Positions 1-8,021 of a DNA stretch of 64,000 nucleotides are shown piece after piece. The notes below the pieces were generated by a model. The model did no database searches. It was not told the DNA's origin and was given only the letters and a program-made list of their open reading frames with translations. Both the position numbers and the translations under genes were made by a program. How positions within the stretch are numbered: the first letter of the stretch is position 1; every line of letters begins with the position of its first letter. This DNA comes from Geomonas silvestris (lineage in GTDB: Bacteria; Desulfobacterota; Desulfuromonadia; Geobacterales; Geobacteraceae): the NCBI RefSeq assembly GCF_014193515.1, contig NZ_BLXX01000011.1, positions 1-64,000 of the forward strand, read 5' to 3'.

Positions 1-109
1 CAACCTGTCAACAAAAAGTTTCAAGGTTTTTTCGGCGGCCGATCCGTGAAGCGATCTGGCCAGGGCGGTTATTTGTTTGTCGGAGAGCAGTGCTGCAACA
101 GAGTCCCGT

Positions 110-138
110 TTTATAGCAAAGCATCTCGAGGGCGTCAA
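110..138 (-). promoter_or_regulatory. Leftward sigma-70 promoter near the left edge
   Basis: On the minus strand TTGACG (138-133), a 17-nt spacer and TATAAA (115-110) form a near-consensus promoter firing toward the left edge. A second TTGACA lies at 11-6, with its -10 outside the window. Tandem strong promoters of this kind often precede stable-RNA operons or highly expressed genes. What is transcribed lies outside the window, so that part is inference. Confidence 0.6.
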
Positions 139-431
139 CCCTTTTCCGATACCTTAATGAATAATTTTCTCTAACACACCAAGGATCCAACTGCACACTA
201 CATATATGGCAACCCGGCCCATCGATTCCAGTGGAGGTTCAATTCAGGTGAGGGGATTACTCGGGCAAGGAACAGTATCGGAAGGAGGCGCAACAATTTT
301 AGAGTTTAGCGACGAAGAACCTGGCGTCAACCAGAAAAAAACGGCGATCGCCCAGGCCCAGACGTGCAGGCTAAGGAAACCGCCGGTTTCTTTGACAACC
401 TCAGTGCGTGGCGCGGGCGCCTTGCCCGGAC
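139..431. other. Intergenic region, no supported gene
   Basis: Between the leftward promoter and the 3' end of the XRE-cupin gene I see no coding frame with a ribosome-binding site or a recognisable protein family. A plus-strand open frame (206-538) has no Shine-Dalgarno sequence and runs into the antisense of the next gene. The stretch is probably spacer. Confidence 0.4.
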
Positions 432-1025
432 CTAGCCCTTGGTGTAGAGGACCGCAACGGCGCGGGCGCGGGTGGGACCGACCGAGACATAGCCGTGCGG
501 CTCCGAAGACTCATAATAGATACTGTCACCCGGCATGAGGCGCATCACCTCTTCGGCATAGTGGAACTCGAGCTCGCCATCGAGGATATAGAGAAACTCG
601 ACACCTTCATGGCTGTAGAAAAGCGAGTTATCCCACTCGCGCTCCTCGAACTCGACCAGGAACGGTTCAACCTTCTTCTCGCGCATCCCCGGTGCCAGCG
701 GCTTATATACATACCCTTGGGCGGCATCTTTACCAGGCCGGCGCTGGGTACCCACCGACTGCTCGCCGCGGGTCAGCACGAACTTCTGGCGATCGGTAGC
801 TTCCTCGAAGAAGTAGTGGATGCCGACCTTAAGGCCCTTGGCGATCTTCAGCAGGGTGGCAATGGGCGGCGTCACCTGATCGTTCTCGATCTGGGACAAC
901 AGCGGCTTGGAGAGCCCGGTCATGTCGGCAAGCGCCTGCAAGGTGAGACGCTGCTCCTGACGAAGTCCCCGCACCTTCTCCCCCAGCTTCATTTCACGAA
1001 TTTCCTGCTTGATCTTCTCTTGCAC
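432..1025 (-). CDS. XRE-family transcriptional regulator with C-terminal cupin domain
   Basis: About 197 residues. The N-terminal half is a lambda-repressor-type helix-turn-helix (residues ~15-70, with SKPLLSQIENDQ typical of the recognition helix region). The C-terminal half is a small cupin beta-barrel (around EFLYILDGELEFHY and PGDSIYYES) that usually senses a small ligand. Such proteins repress or activate metabolic or stress genes. I chose the GTG at 1025 because AGGGGG precedes it. The frame stays open to a TTG at 1076, but that TTG is the -35 hexamer of the gene's own promoter. The gene is divergent from htrA with about 170 bp between starts, so it may regulate htrA or itself; that is inference. 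Confidence 0.85.
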   Translation of the reverse strand: MQEKIKQEIREMKLGEKVRGLRQEQRLTLQALADMTGLSKPLLSQIENDQVTPPIATLLKIAKGLKVGIHYFFEEATDRQKFVLTRGEQSVGTQRRPGKDAAQGYVYKPLAPGMREKKVEPFLVEFEEREWDNSLFYSHEGVEFLYILDGELEFHYAEEVMRLMPGDSIYYESSEPHGYVSVGPTRARAVAVLYTKG

Positions 1026-1047
1026 GGAGCACCCCCTGATAGGCACA

Positions 1048-1076
1048 TATATAGGCAAAACTGTATCGGTCGTCAA
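1048..1076 (-). promoter_or_regulatory. Promoter of the XRE-cupin gene
   Basis: Minus strand: TTGACG (1076-1071), 17-nt spacer, TATATA (1053-1048), about 22 nt upstream of the GTG start. It decides the start codon, because the longer reading frame would begin inside the -35 box. GCCTAT occurs twice around the -10 region and could be part of an operator. Confidence 0.7.
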
Positions 1077-1123
1077 GGGGTATTTACACTAACCCAGCAG
1101 AGATTCCTAAATACCCGAAGGGG

Positions 1124-1152
1124 TTGACATCAATTCCTTTTTTGGCTAGGCT
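1124..1152 (+). promoter_or_regulatory. Promoter of htrA
   Basis: TTGACA (1124-1129), 17-nt spacer and TAGGCT (1147-1152) lie about 43 nt upstream of the htrA ATG. The -35 hexamer is a perfect sigma-70 match. The divergent XRE-cupin promoter lies 48 bp away, so one bound regulator could affect both. Confidence 0.65.
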
Positions 1153-1194
1153 TTTTTGGGTTTCAGCCCTAGCAGAACAGCCAAGGAGTGCTCC

Positions 1195-2628
1195 ATGAAA
1201 AGTGCACGTATCCTCATCGCCTGTCTAATGGTTATCTGTGTTCTCGCTGCCTGTAAGAGAAAGCAAGAACCAACCTTCTACGAGTCAAACAGAAAAGAGA
1301 GTGTTGATGCTCCGGTAAAGGATGTACCAAAGGATATCCTGGGCACCCAACAAGCATTCGTCAACCTGGTAAAGAACGTCACCCCCTCGGTAGTTAACAT
1401 CTCCACCGTCGGGAAGAAGAAACTGGTGCGCCCCTTTTTCGAGGCGAACCCCTTCTTCGATGAGTTCTTCGGCGAGCATGGCATGCGCCCCCAGTACCGG
1501 CGTGAGAGCAGCCTCGGCTCCGGCTTCATCCTGAACAAAGAGGGGTACATCGTCACCAACGACCACGTGGTGCGCGACGCCGAATCCATCCAGGTGAAAC
1601 TCTCCAACGAAAGCGTCTACGCCGGCAAGGTGGTTGGGAGCGACCCCAAAACCGATATCGCCGTGATCAAGATCAACACCAAGGAGCCGCTCCCCGCTGC
1701 CGTCCTGGGGGATTCCAGCAAGCTGCAGGTGGGTCAGTGGGCCGTCGCCATCGGCAACCCCTTCGGCCTGGACCGCACGGTCACCGTCGGGGTGGTCTCG
1801 GCAACCGGCCGCTCCAACATGGGGATCGAGACCTACGAGGACTTCATCCAGACCGACGCCTCCATCAACCCGGGCAACTCGGGAGGACCGCTTCTCAACG
1901 TCAACGGCGAGGTGATCGGCATCAACACCGCCATCGTGGCCGCCGGCCAGGGGATAGGCTTCGCTATACCCGTGAACATGGCCAAGCAGGTGGTCACGCA
2001 ACTTATCAGCAAGGGGAACGTAAGCCGGGGCTGGCTCGGGATCTCGATCCAGGCGGTCACCGACGACATGGCGCGCTCCTTCGGGCTCCCCAAGACCTAC
2101 GGCGCCCTGGTGAACGACGTGGTTCCCTCCGGCCCGGCGGCCAAGGCGGGGATCATGCAGGGAGACGTGATCACCTCCTTCAACGGCACCACGGTGAAGG
2201 ACGTGCGCATGCTGCAGCGGGTGGTCGCCGACACGCCGGTCGGCAAGAAGGTGGAAGTCGAGGTTTACCGCGACGGCAAACCGATCAAGGTCTACGTGAC
2301 CACCGCGCCGGCCGAGAGCGCCCCTGCCCAGACCCAGCGCCCGGCCGAGCGCGAGGCGGGGGCCCTCGGACTCTCGGTTCAGGATCTGAGCGCGGCACAG
2401 AAGTCGCGCGGGCTCTCCGGCGTGGTGGTGAGCGATCTCGAACCCGGCGGCATCGCCGAAGACAGCGGCATCGAGCGCGGCGACGTGATCCTGGCGGTGA
2501 ACCAGCGCAAGGTCCGCAATCTCGGCGATTACCAGAGGGCGATCAAGGACGCCGTCGCCAAAGGTGCGGCGACCCTGCTCATCAGGCGGGGCAACGCGAA
2601 CATCTACTTCGCCTTAAAATTAAAGTAG
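1195..2628 (+). CDS. htrA: Do-like serine endoprotease (DegP/HtrA), predicted lipoprotein
   Basis: 477 residues. HtrA proteases degrade or refold damaged envelope proteins. The trypsin-like catalytic triad is visible: H124 in TNDHVV, D154 in KTDIAVI and S229 in GNSGGP. Two PDZ domains follow (about residues 255-345 and 385-470), as in DegP/DegQ. The N-terminus has a lipobox ending LAAC with the cysteine at residue 20, so the protein is predicted to be lipid-anchored rather than soluble periplasmic. The ATG at 1195 follows AAGGAG at good spacing; a longer frame from 1156 lacks a ribosome site. A small conserved gene follows 58 bp downstream. Confidence 0.95.
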   Translation: MKSARILIACLMVICVLAACKRKQEPTFYESNRKESVDAPVKDVPKDILGTQQAFVNLVKNVTPSVVNISTVGKKKLVRPFFEANPFFDEFFGEHGMRPQYRRESSLGSGFILNKEGYIVTNDHVVRDAESIQVKLSNESVYAGKVVGSDPKTDIAVIKINTKEPLPAAVLGDSSKLQVGQWAVAIGNPFGLDRTVTVGVVSATGRSNMGIETYEDFIQTDASINPGNSGGPLLNVNGEVIGINTAIVAAGQGIGFAIPVNMAKQVVTQLISKGNVSRGWLGISIQAVTDDMARSFGLPKTYGALVNDVVPSGPAAKAGIMQGDVITSFNGTTVKDVRMLQRVVADTPVGKKVEVEVYRDGKPIKVYVTTAPAESAPAQTQRPAEREAGALGLSVQDLSAAQKSRGLSGVVVSDLEPGGIAEDSGIERGDVILAVNQRKVRNLGDYQRAIKDAVAKGAATLLIRRGNANIYFALKLK

Positions 2629-2686
2629 TCAGCTCCGGAAAAACTGCGTATAGTGATCCGCTGATAAAACCAGTCGGGGGAGATAC

Positions 2687-2950
2687 ATGAGCCTCATAGA
2701 AAACCGGGACCAGGCCAGGCGGCTTGCCAGAGCCATCGTTTCCGACGTGGCGATCTACAACCGGGACAAGGTGGAGCAGGGGATCAAGGAAGACAACATC
2801 TTCGAGCTGTTAAACGACGCCCTCACCGAGGGGCGGGAGCACTTCGAGTCCCGGGTGACGCCGGAGATCGCCACCTCCAACATCTTCGACATAGCGGTGG
2901 TCGACGTATTGATCAAGCGGGCAGGCAAGATCGAATCGACCATCTGGTAG
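2687..2950 (+). CDS. Conserved hypothetical protein, 87 aa
   Basis: A small, charged, probably soluble alpha-helical protein with no signal peptide or membrane segment. GGGGGAGATAC precedes the ATG. It sits 58 bp after htrA, and the terminator at 2976-3016 closes the pair, so both are probably co-transcribed. I do not recognise the family with certainty; the look is that of short conserved Geobacter proteins of unknown function. Confidence 0.75.
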   Translation: MSLIENRDQARRLARAIVSDVAIYNRDKVEQGIKEDNIFELLNDALTEGREHFESRVTPEIATSNIFDIAVVDVLIKRAGKIESTIW

Positions 2951-2975
2951 GTATACCGACACCAGGACATTAACC

Positions 2976-3016
2976 GCCCGGGCGCGCTTCCTCAGAAACG
3001 CGCCCGAGCTTTTTTT
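2976..3016 (+). terminator. Rho-independent terminator after htrA unit
   Basis: An 11-bp GC-rich stem with one mismatch (2976-2986 with 2999-3009), a 12-nt loop and a run of seven T (3010-3016). Confidence 0.85.
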
Positions 3017-3036
3017 ACCGAGGGAATTTACGCAGT

Positions 3037-4008
3037 ATGGAACCTATCGAACTTATCTTTCCAGGCGACACGGACCCCGAACGTCTGGACAGCTTCATCT
3101 CCCGCTCCGTTCCGGAGCTCACCCGTTCGGCCGCCCTGCGCCTCATCGAGACGGGGCAGACCACCGTGAACGGCAAGGTGCAGAAGCCGTCGCTGAAACT
3201 CAAAGGTGGCGAGCGCATCGTCGTCGAGGTGCCGCCTCCGGTGCCTGCCGAACCTCAGGCGGAAGATATCCCGCTGGAGATCCTCTTCGAGGACGGCGAG
3301 GTCGTCGTGGTGAACAAGGCCGCGGGGATGGTGGTGCATCCCGGCGCCGGCAACCCCGACGGCACGCTGGTCAATGCCCTTTTAGGCCACTGTACCGACC
3401 TCTCCGGCATCGGGGGCGAGCTGCGCCCCGGCATCGTGCACCGCATCGATAAAGACACCTCGGGGACCATCGTGATTGCCAAGAGCGACCGCGCCCACTA
3501 CGCGCTCTCCGAGCAGTTCCAGGCGCACACCATCAAGCGTGTCTATCTGGCGCTGGTCTACGGGAACCTGAAAGAAGACAAGGGGCGCATCGAGTCGGTG
3601 ATCGGCCGCCACCCGGTCGAGCGCACGAAGATGTCCGGGAAAGCCCGTAACGGCAAACACGCCGTCACCCACTGGCGGGTCGTCTCCCGGTACCCGGGCC
3701 TCACGCTGGTCCGGCTGCGCCTGGAGACCGGCCGCACGCACCAGATCAGGGTGCACCTCTCGGAGGCGGGGCACCCTCTGGTGGCCGACGAGCTGTATGG
3801 CGGCGGCGCCCGCCTGGCCAATCTCAAGGATCCGGTTCTCAAGAAGCTGATCAAAGAGATGGGGCGCCACGCGCTGCACGCAAAGACGCTCGGTTTTCTG
3901 CACCCGGTAAGCGGCGAGTTCCTGGAGTTCGACACCGAGCTGCCGCCTGACATGGCGCGGATCGTCGCCTACCTGGACGAGAAGTACCCGCAGGAAGAGG
4001 CGGAGTAG
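3037..4008 (+). CDS. rluD: RluD-family 23S rRNA pseudouridine synthase
   Basis: 323 residues. It isomerises uridine to pseudouridine in large-subunit rRNA (positions 1911, 1915 and 1917 for E. coli RluD). An S4 RNA-binding domain covers about residues 15-75. The catalytic motif HRIDKDTSG follows with the nucleophile D138, and GRTHQIRVHL is the usual C-terminal signature. Length and order fit RluD rather than RluA or RluC, although paralogues cannot be fully separated by eye. GAGGG lies upstream of the ATG. It is first of a co-directional group with pgeF. Confidence 0.92.
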   Translation: MEPIELIFPGDTDPERLDSFISRSVPELTRSAALRLIETGQTTVNGKVQKPSLKLKGGERIVVEVPPPVPAEPQAEDIPLEILFEDGEVVVVNKAAGMVVHPGAGNPDGTLVNALLGHCTDLSGIGGELRPGIVHRIDKDTSGTIVIAKSDRAHYALSEQFQAHTIKRVYLALVYGNLKEDKGRIESVIGRHPVERTKMSGKARNGKHAVTHWRVVSRYPGLTLVRLRLETGRTHQIRVHLSEAGHPLVADELYGGGARLANLKDPVLKKLIKEMGRHALHAKTLGFLHPVSGEFLEFDTELPPDMARIVAYLDEKYPQEEAE

Positions 4009-4169
4009 CCGAGGGTTTGGGAGGTCGGCATTGCCGCCCCCGGAAAAAGTTCGCGCGCCACGGATCCGACCGATGGGACGGATCATCACGCAGGCGCTAA
4101 AGGTAATCGAGCGTCGAACACGATACCACTTGTACTGGCAGCACCAGAATCAACACGAGGTAAATTGTC

Positions 4170-4970
4170 ATGGAAATGAGCAAGGCAGGGAAGATTCAGT
4201 ATCTGAAACCGCAATTGGGCGGCAAGGCGGTCGCCGCCGGATTCACCACCCGCCACGAAGGGGTTTCGCGCCCTCCCTACAACTCCCTTAACCTGGGGAG
4301 CAATACGCTGGACTCCCCGCACAACGTCGAGGGAAACCGCAGCCTTTTGGCCCGCAGCTTCGGCACCACGCTGGACCGTTTTCTCACAGTCACCCAGGTG
4401 CACGGCACCGACCTTTTGGTCATCGACACGCCGAACCCGGAATTCAACCACTTCCTCAAGCTGGAATGCGACGGCATCGTCACCAACCAGCCGGGCCTGA
4501 TGATCGCGGTCTGCGTCGCGGACTGCGTCCCCGTCCTGCTGCACGACCCGGTACAAAAGGTCGTGGCGGCGCTGCATGCGGGGTGGCAGGGGACGGTCTC
4601 CAACATCGCCGGCAAGGGTGTCGAGGCGATGGTGAACATCTTCGGCAGCAAGACGAAGGACATCCAGGCCGCCATCGGCCCCTGCATCTCCCAGTGCTGC
4701 TACGAGGTGGACGCACCGGTCAGGGACGCCTTCAAGAAGGCTGGCGCCGCCTGGGATCTCTACAGCAGGCCCGGCGCCTCCGAAGGGAAATGGCAGTTGG
4801 ACCTCTCCGGCCTGAACCGCCAGCAGCTGCGGGATGCCGGGCTGGGCGCGGGCCAGGTCGACGCCGAGGAACTCTGCGTATGCTGCAACCAGGAGCTCTT
4901 CTTCTCCTACCGGCGCGACGGCGGCGATACCGGCAGGCAGGTGGGCTTCATCATGCTGGAAGCTGAATAA
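4170..4970 (+). CDS. pgeF: Peptidoglycan editing factor / YfiH-family multicopper polyphenol oxidase-type protein
   Basis: 266 residues. The family was called laccase-like; members have purine nucleoside phosphorylase/adenosine deaminase activity, and PgeF removes wrongly incorporated L-serine from peptidoglycan precursors. The zinc site residues are visible: H78 in VTQVHG, C119 in VADCVPV and H136 in LHAGWQG. AAIGPCI is the usual late motif. It lies 161 bp after rluD, an order common in bacteria (rluD-pgeF). The start is ATG at 4170; a second in-frame ATG two codons on is an alternative. Confidence 0.9.
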   Translation: MEMSKAGKIQYLKPQLGGKAVAAGFTTRHEGVSRPPYNSLNLGSNTLDSPHNVEGNRSLLARSFGTTLDRFLTVTQVHGTDLLVIDTPNPEFNHFLKLECDGIVTNQPGLMIAVCVADCVPVLLHDPVQKVVAALHAGWQGTVSNIAGKGVEAMVNIFGSKTKDIQAAIGPCISQCCYEVDAPVRDAFKKAGAAWDLYSRPGASEGKWQLDLSGLNRQQLRDAGLGAGQVDAEELCVCCNQELFFSYRRDGGDTGRQVGFIMLEAE

Positions 4971-5049
4971 AACGGTCGCCGCCTTTCGCCGCGGCGCAGT
5001 GCATTTTATCACGGTGTGCCGACAGCACGCCACTACAGGAGGAGGTACG

Positions 5050-6069
5050 ATGCGGTCGTTTCTCAAGCTGGCCCTGTTAGTCGCAGTAACCGTAAGCATG
5101 TTCGGCTGTGCCCACAACTACTACAACATTCCCCAGGAGACCCTGGAGAAAAAAGTGAAGACGGTTGGCGTGGCATCCCTTTTCACCGATGCGGACTCCG
5201 ACCTGCGGCACCCGGACAAAAGCTCGCTCGTCGCGCTGATCCAGACCTTCAACGCGAAGAACGAAAAGGAGCTGACCGCCCGGCTCAGGGGGACCGGGAC
5301 CTTCTACTCGGTCCGCCCCGTCGACGGGGATCCCAACAGGCTTTTCTCGACGCTGTTGCAAAACCGCGAGCGGCGGGAAGACGCCGGGGTGATCTACAAC
5401 AAGTACTTCTACAAGAAGGACGAGGTCCGGCGCCTGGCCGCCGAGAACAACCTGGACGCCCTGCTCCTTGTGGTGGTGAACGGGATCACGAGGCCCGAAA
5501 AGGTCTACGCCAGCAACCTGCTCTCCTACCTGGAGACCGACTACAACTTCCTGGCGATGTCTGCGCAGCTGGTGGACCGCGACGGCGAGATCATCTGGGA
5601 ATACCCGAACTTCAAGAAGTCGATGCCGCTCTCCTATCCCATGCTGCTCTCGTTGCAGTACCCTGACTTCGACGAGGCGGCTGCCAACCTGAGCGACAAG
5701 GTGGACGTGAAGTTCAAGACCATCGCCGGCATCACCAAGTCCCTCGCGAAGACCGAGAAATCGGTGAGTAACGGTCCGCCGGTCTCTTCCGTGTACGCCG
5801 ACCAGTTCGACGACATCATAAGCCTCATGAAGAAGTACCAGCCGCTCTTCGGCGGCAAGAAAGAGACCGCCCCGGCGGCAGCTCCGACCGGAGCCTTGGA
5901 ACCGGCCCACCCCGCGGCACCGGCGAGCGCCGCACCGGCTCCCGCGGCAGCACCGGCCCCCGTGGCACCGCAGCCCCCCGCGGTCCAGGAGGCACCGGCC
6001 CCGGCTCCGCAGGGGATCCAGGAACCGGGCATGCGGGAAGAGATCGTGCCGGAGACCCCGGCAAAATAA
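5050..6069 (+). CDS. Predicted outer-membrane lipoprotein, unknown function
   Basis: 339 residues. A hydrophobic leader ends in SMFGC, with the lipidated cysteine at residue 20. The middle is a mixed globular domain with no motif I recognise; its TVGVASLF start resembles other envelope lipoproteins. The last ~80 residues are an Ala/Pro-rich low-complexity tail, probably a flexible linker. The start is ATG at 5050, preceded by AGGAGGAGG; the frame upstream is open only by chance inside pgeF. It follows pgeF by 79 bp and a strong terminator follows it. Confidence 0.8.
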   Translation: MRSFLKLALLVAVTVSMFGCAHNYYNIPQETLEKKVKTVGVASLFTDADSDLRHPDKSSLVALIQTFNAKNEKELTARLRGTGTFYSVRPVDGDPNRLFSTLLQNRERREDAGVIYNKYFYKKDEVRRLAAENNLDALLLVVVNGITRPEKVYASNLLSYLETDYNFLAMSAQLVDRDGEIIWEYPNFKKSMPLSYPMLLSLQYPDFDEAAANLSDKVDVKFKTIAGITKSLAKTEKSVSNGPPVSSVYADQFDDIISLMKKYQPLFGGKKETAPAAAPTGALEPAHPAAPASAAPAPAAAPAPVAPQPPAVQEAPAPAPQGIQEPGMREEIVPETPAK

Positions 6070-6130
6070 CCACAGCTGCGGGAGGGAGCCTCGCTCATCC
6101 TCATCAGTAACCCCGACAGCACGGACGCAA

Positions 6131-6178
6131 AAAAAAGAGGCCGGTGCGGGATTCAATCCCAGCACCGGCCTCTTTGTT
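6131..6178. terminator. Bidirectional rho-independent terminator
   Basis: A 13-bp stem (6135-6147 with 6162-6174) extended by an inner GGG/CCC, with an A-run on the left and a T-rich run on the right. It can end the lipoprotein gene (+) and the 60-aa gene/glgA unit (-). Confidence 0.85.
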
Positions 6179-6215
6179 TCCGGTTCATGATCAGTTGTGT
6201 GTTGGCATGTCGGGG

Positions 6216-6398
6216 CTAGAGTTCCTCGAAATCCTCGTCATCCGATTCGGCCTCGCCTTCCTGCGCCTCGGCCTCTTCCCCGTCGTCGAAGTCCTCGTCG
6301 TTCACCCGCGCCAGGAACTGCTTGTTGCTCTCGATGAGCTTGCGGATCTCTTTGGTGAGTTCCTCTATCTCATCGCCGCCTTCGACTTCCTGCGTCAT
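6216..6398 (-). CDS. Small highly acidic protein coupled to glgA
   Basis: 60 residues, no known domain. The N-terminal ~30 residues could form a short amphipathic helix (ELTKEIRKLIESNKQFLARV). The C-terminal ~25 residues are almost all Asp, Glu and Ala. Its ATG overlaps the glgA stop by 4 bp, so translation is probably coupled and the two genes are one unit. A role in binding or regulating glycogen synthase is possible but is inference only. The convergent terminator lies 38 bp beyond its stop. Confidence 0.65.
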   Translation of the reverse strand: MTQEVEGGDEIEELTKEIRKLIESNKQFLARVNDEDFDDGEEAEAQEGEAESDDEDFEEL

Positions 6399-7855
6399 GC
6401 CTCAACCCCTTTGCGCGCCAGGGCCTTGCGGTAGAGCTCCAGGTACTTGTGCACCGAATTCTGCCAGGAGAAGTCGCTGCTCATGCCGCGGCGCATCAGT
6501 TTTTTCCAGAAGGCCCGGTCCTGGTAGGCGGTGATGGCCCGGTTCACGGCGTCCCACAGGGCTTCCGGGGTGTACTCGTCGAAAACGAAGCCGTTGGGGG
6601 TCTTGTCGCTATCCTGCGGATCGAAGACGCTGTCGGCCAGGCCACCGGTGCGGCGCACCACCGGCACGGACCCGTAGCGCATGGCGATCAACTGCCCAAG
6701 GCCGCACGGCTCGAAGGAGGACGGCATGAGGAACATGTCGCTGCCGGCGTAGATCTTCGGTGCCAGCGCGTGGTCGAACCCGGTGGCGCAGGCGATGTTG
6801 CGGGCCCCAGCCGCCTTTATGTCTGCAAAGGCCTTCACGAAGCGCTCCTCGCCCGTACCGAGCACCACCAGCTGCAGCGGCGCCTTGGCAAGCTGCGGCA
6901 ACAGCTCGGCGATCAGGTCGAACCCTTTTTGCGCCACCATACGCGACACCATCCCGAAAAGCGGGACCTCGGGCGCACTGGCAAGCCCCATCAGCCGCTG
7001 CAGACCGATCTTGTCGACCAGCTTGCCCGACAGCGAGGCGTGGCTGTAGTTCTTCATGATGTCCTTGTCCATGGCCGGGTTCCACTCCTCGTAGTCGAGG
7101 CCGTTCAGAATCCCGTACAGGTCTTCCTTGCGGTTGTGCAGCACCCCCTCCAACCCGCAGCCGAGCTCCGGGGTCTGGATCTCCCGGCAGTAGGCCTCGG
7201 AGACCGTGGTGACCAGGTCGGCGGAGACGATCCCCCCCTTCAGGAGGTTCACCTTGCCGTAGAACTCGAGCCCATCGATGGTGAAGCACTCCTTGGAGAG
7301 CCCCATCCCCTCCAGTTCCTCGGGTGGGAAGAGCCCCTGGTAGGCCAGGTTGTGGATGGTGAAGATGACGCCGGTCTTGGCGAAGAAGGGGTCGTGCTTG
7401 CGCTCGTGCTTCAGGTAGTGCGGAATGAGCGCGGTCTGCCAGTCGTGGCAGTGGATGATGTCGGGACGGAAGTCCATTTTCTTCAGCAGCTCGAGAACGC
7501 AGCGGCAGAAAAAGGAGAATCGCAGCGAGTTGTCGGGGTAGTCCTCTTCAGCGGTGCCGTAGAGTTCCTCGCGGGCGAAGTACTCCTTGTTCTCGATGAG
7601 GTAGACCGGGATGTCACCCAGGGCGGCCTGGCGCAGGAACCCTTTCTTCTCGACGCCGTCCATCAGGACCGAGGCGCTCTTGCGCCCCTTTCTGACCGCC
7701 ATGCCTCCCTTCTCGACGCTGCTGTAAAAGGGCATCATGATCCGGACATCATGGCCCAGGGTCTTTAAATTCTTGGGAAGGGCACCCGCCACGTCAGCCA
7801 GACCACCGGTCTTGGCAAAGGGGGTTACCTCAGAGGAAACGAACAAAATCTTCAT
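6395..7855 (-). CDS. glgA: Glycogen synthase (ADP-glucose)
   Basis: 486 residues, the usual length for bacterial GlgA (GT5). It transfers glucose from ADP-glucose to the non-reducing end of alpha-1,4-glucan. The N-terminal ADP-glucose-binding motif KTGGL is present with K15, inside a typical FVSSEVTPFAKTGG start. FEPCGLGQL in the C-terminal half carries the conserved acceptor-loop glutamate. It heads a minus-strand unit with the acidic small gene. A GalT-family gene, a GH57 amylase and a sugar-nucleotide enzyme lie upstream, so the block handles storage glucan. Confidence 0.95.
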   Translation of the reverse strand: MKILFVSSEVTPFAKTGGLADVAGALPKNLKTLGHDVRIMMPFYSSVEKGGMAVRKGRKSASVLMDGVEKKGFLRQAALGDIPVYLIENKEYFAREELYGTAEEDYPDNSLRFSFFCRCVLELLKKMDFRPDIIHCHDWQTALIPHYLKHERKHDPFFAKTGVIFTIHNLAYQGLFPPEELEGMGLSKECFTIDGLEFYGKVNLLKGGIVSADLVTTVSEAYCREIQTPELGCGLEGVLHNRKEDLYGILNGLDYEEWNPAMDKDIMKNYSHASLSGKLVDKIGLQRLMGLASAPEVPLFGMVSRMVAQKGFDLIAELLPQLAKAPLQLVVLGTGEERFVKAFADIKAAGARNIACATGFDHALAPKIYAGSDMFLMPSSFEPCGLGQLIAMRYGSVPVVRRTGGLADSVFDPQDSDKTPNGFVFDEYTPEALWDAVNRAITAYQDRAFWKKLMRRGMSSDFSWQNSVHKYLELYRKALARKGVEA

Positions 7856-7952
7856 GGAGAAACCTCTAAAAGCTTAAAATTATATGTGATTTTAGATTAG
7901 AAGCGCGGTTAAGTAAAGATTTTTCTCGGGAAGCGCGCCGCTCGACCGGACC

Positions 7953-7981
7953 ACTTAACAGCTCGCGGGCCCATCCGTCAA
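7953..7981 (-). promoter_or_regulatory. Candidate promoter of glgA
   Basis: Minus strand: TTGACG (7981-7976), 17-nt spacer, TTAAGT (7958-7953), about 100 nt upstream of the glgA ATG. The leader between is AT-rich and also contains TATAAT without a good -35, so the exact start is uncertain. Just beyond it, 7996-8005 pairs perfectly with 8015-8024 across the stop codon of the upstream gene. That hairpin has no T-run. Confidence 0.4.
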
Positions 7982-8021
7982 CGCTGTATACCGCTTGAAA
8001 GGGGGTTCGGACCTCCCCCTT

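Noticed and set aside
1-174. Plus-strand open frame from the left edge
   Set aside because: It overlaps a strong opposite-strand promoter, and the translated sequence does not look like a conserved C-terminus.
206-538. 110-codon plus-strand frame near the left edge
   Set aside because: No ribosome site, no family, and the second half is antisense to the XRE-cupin gene.
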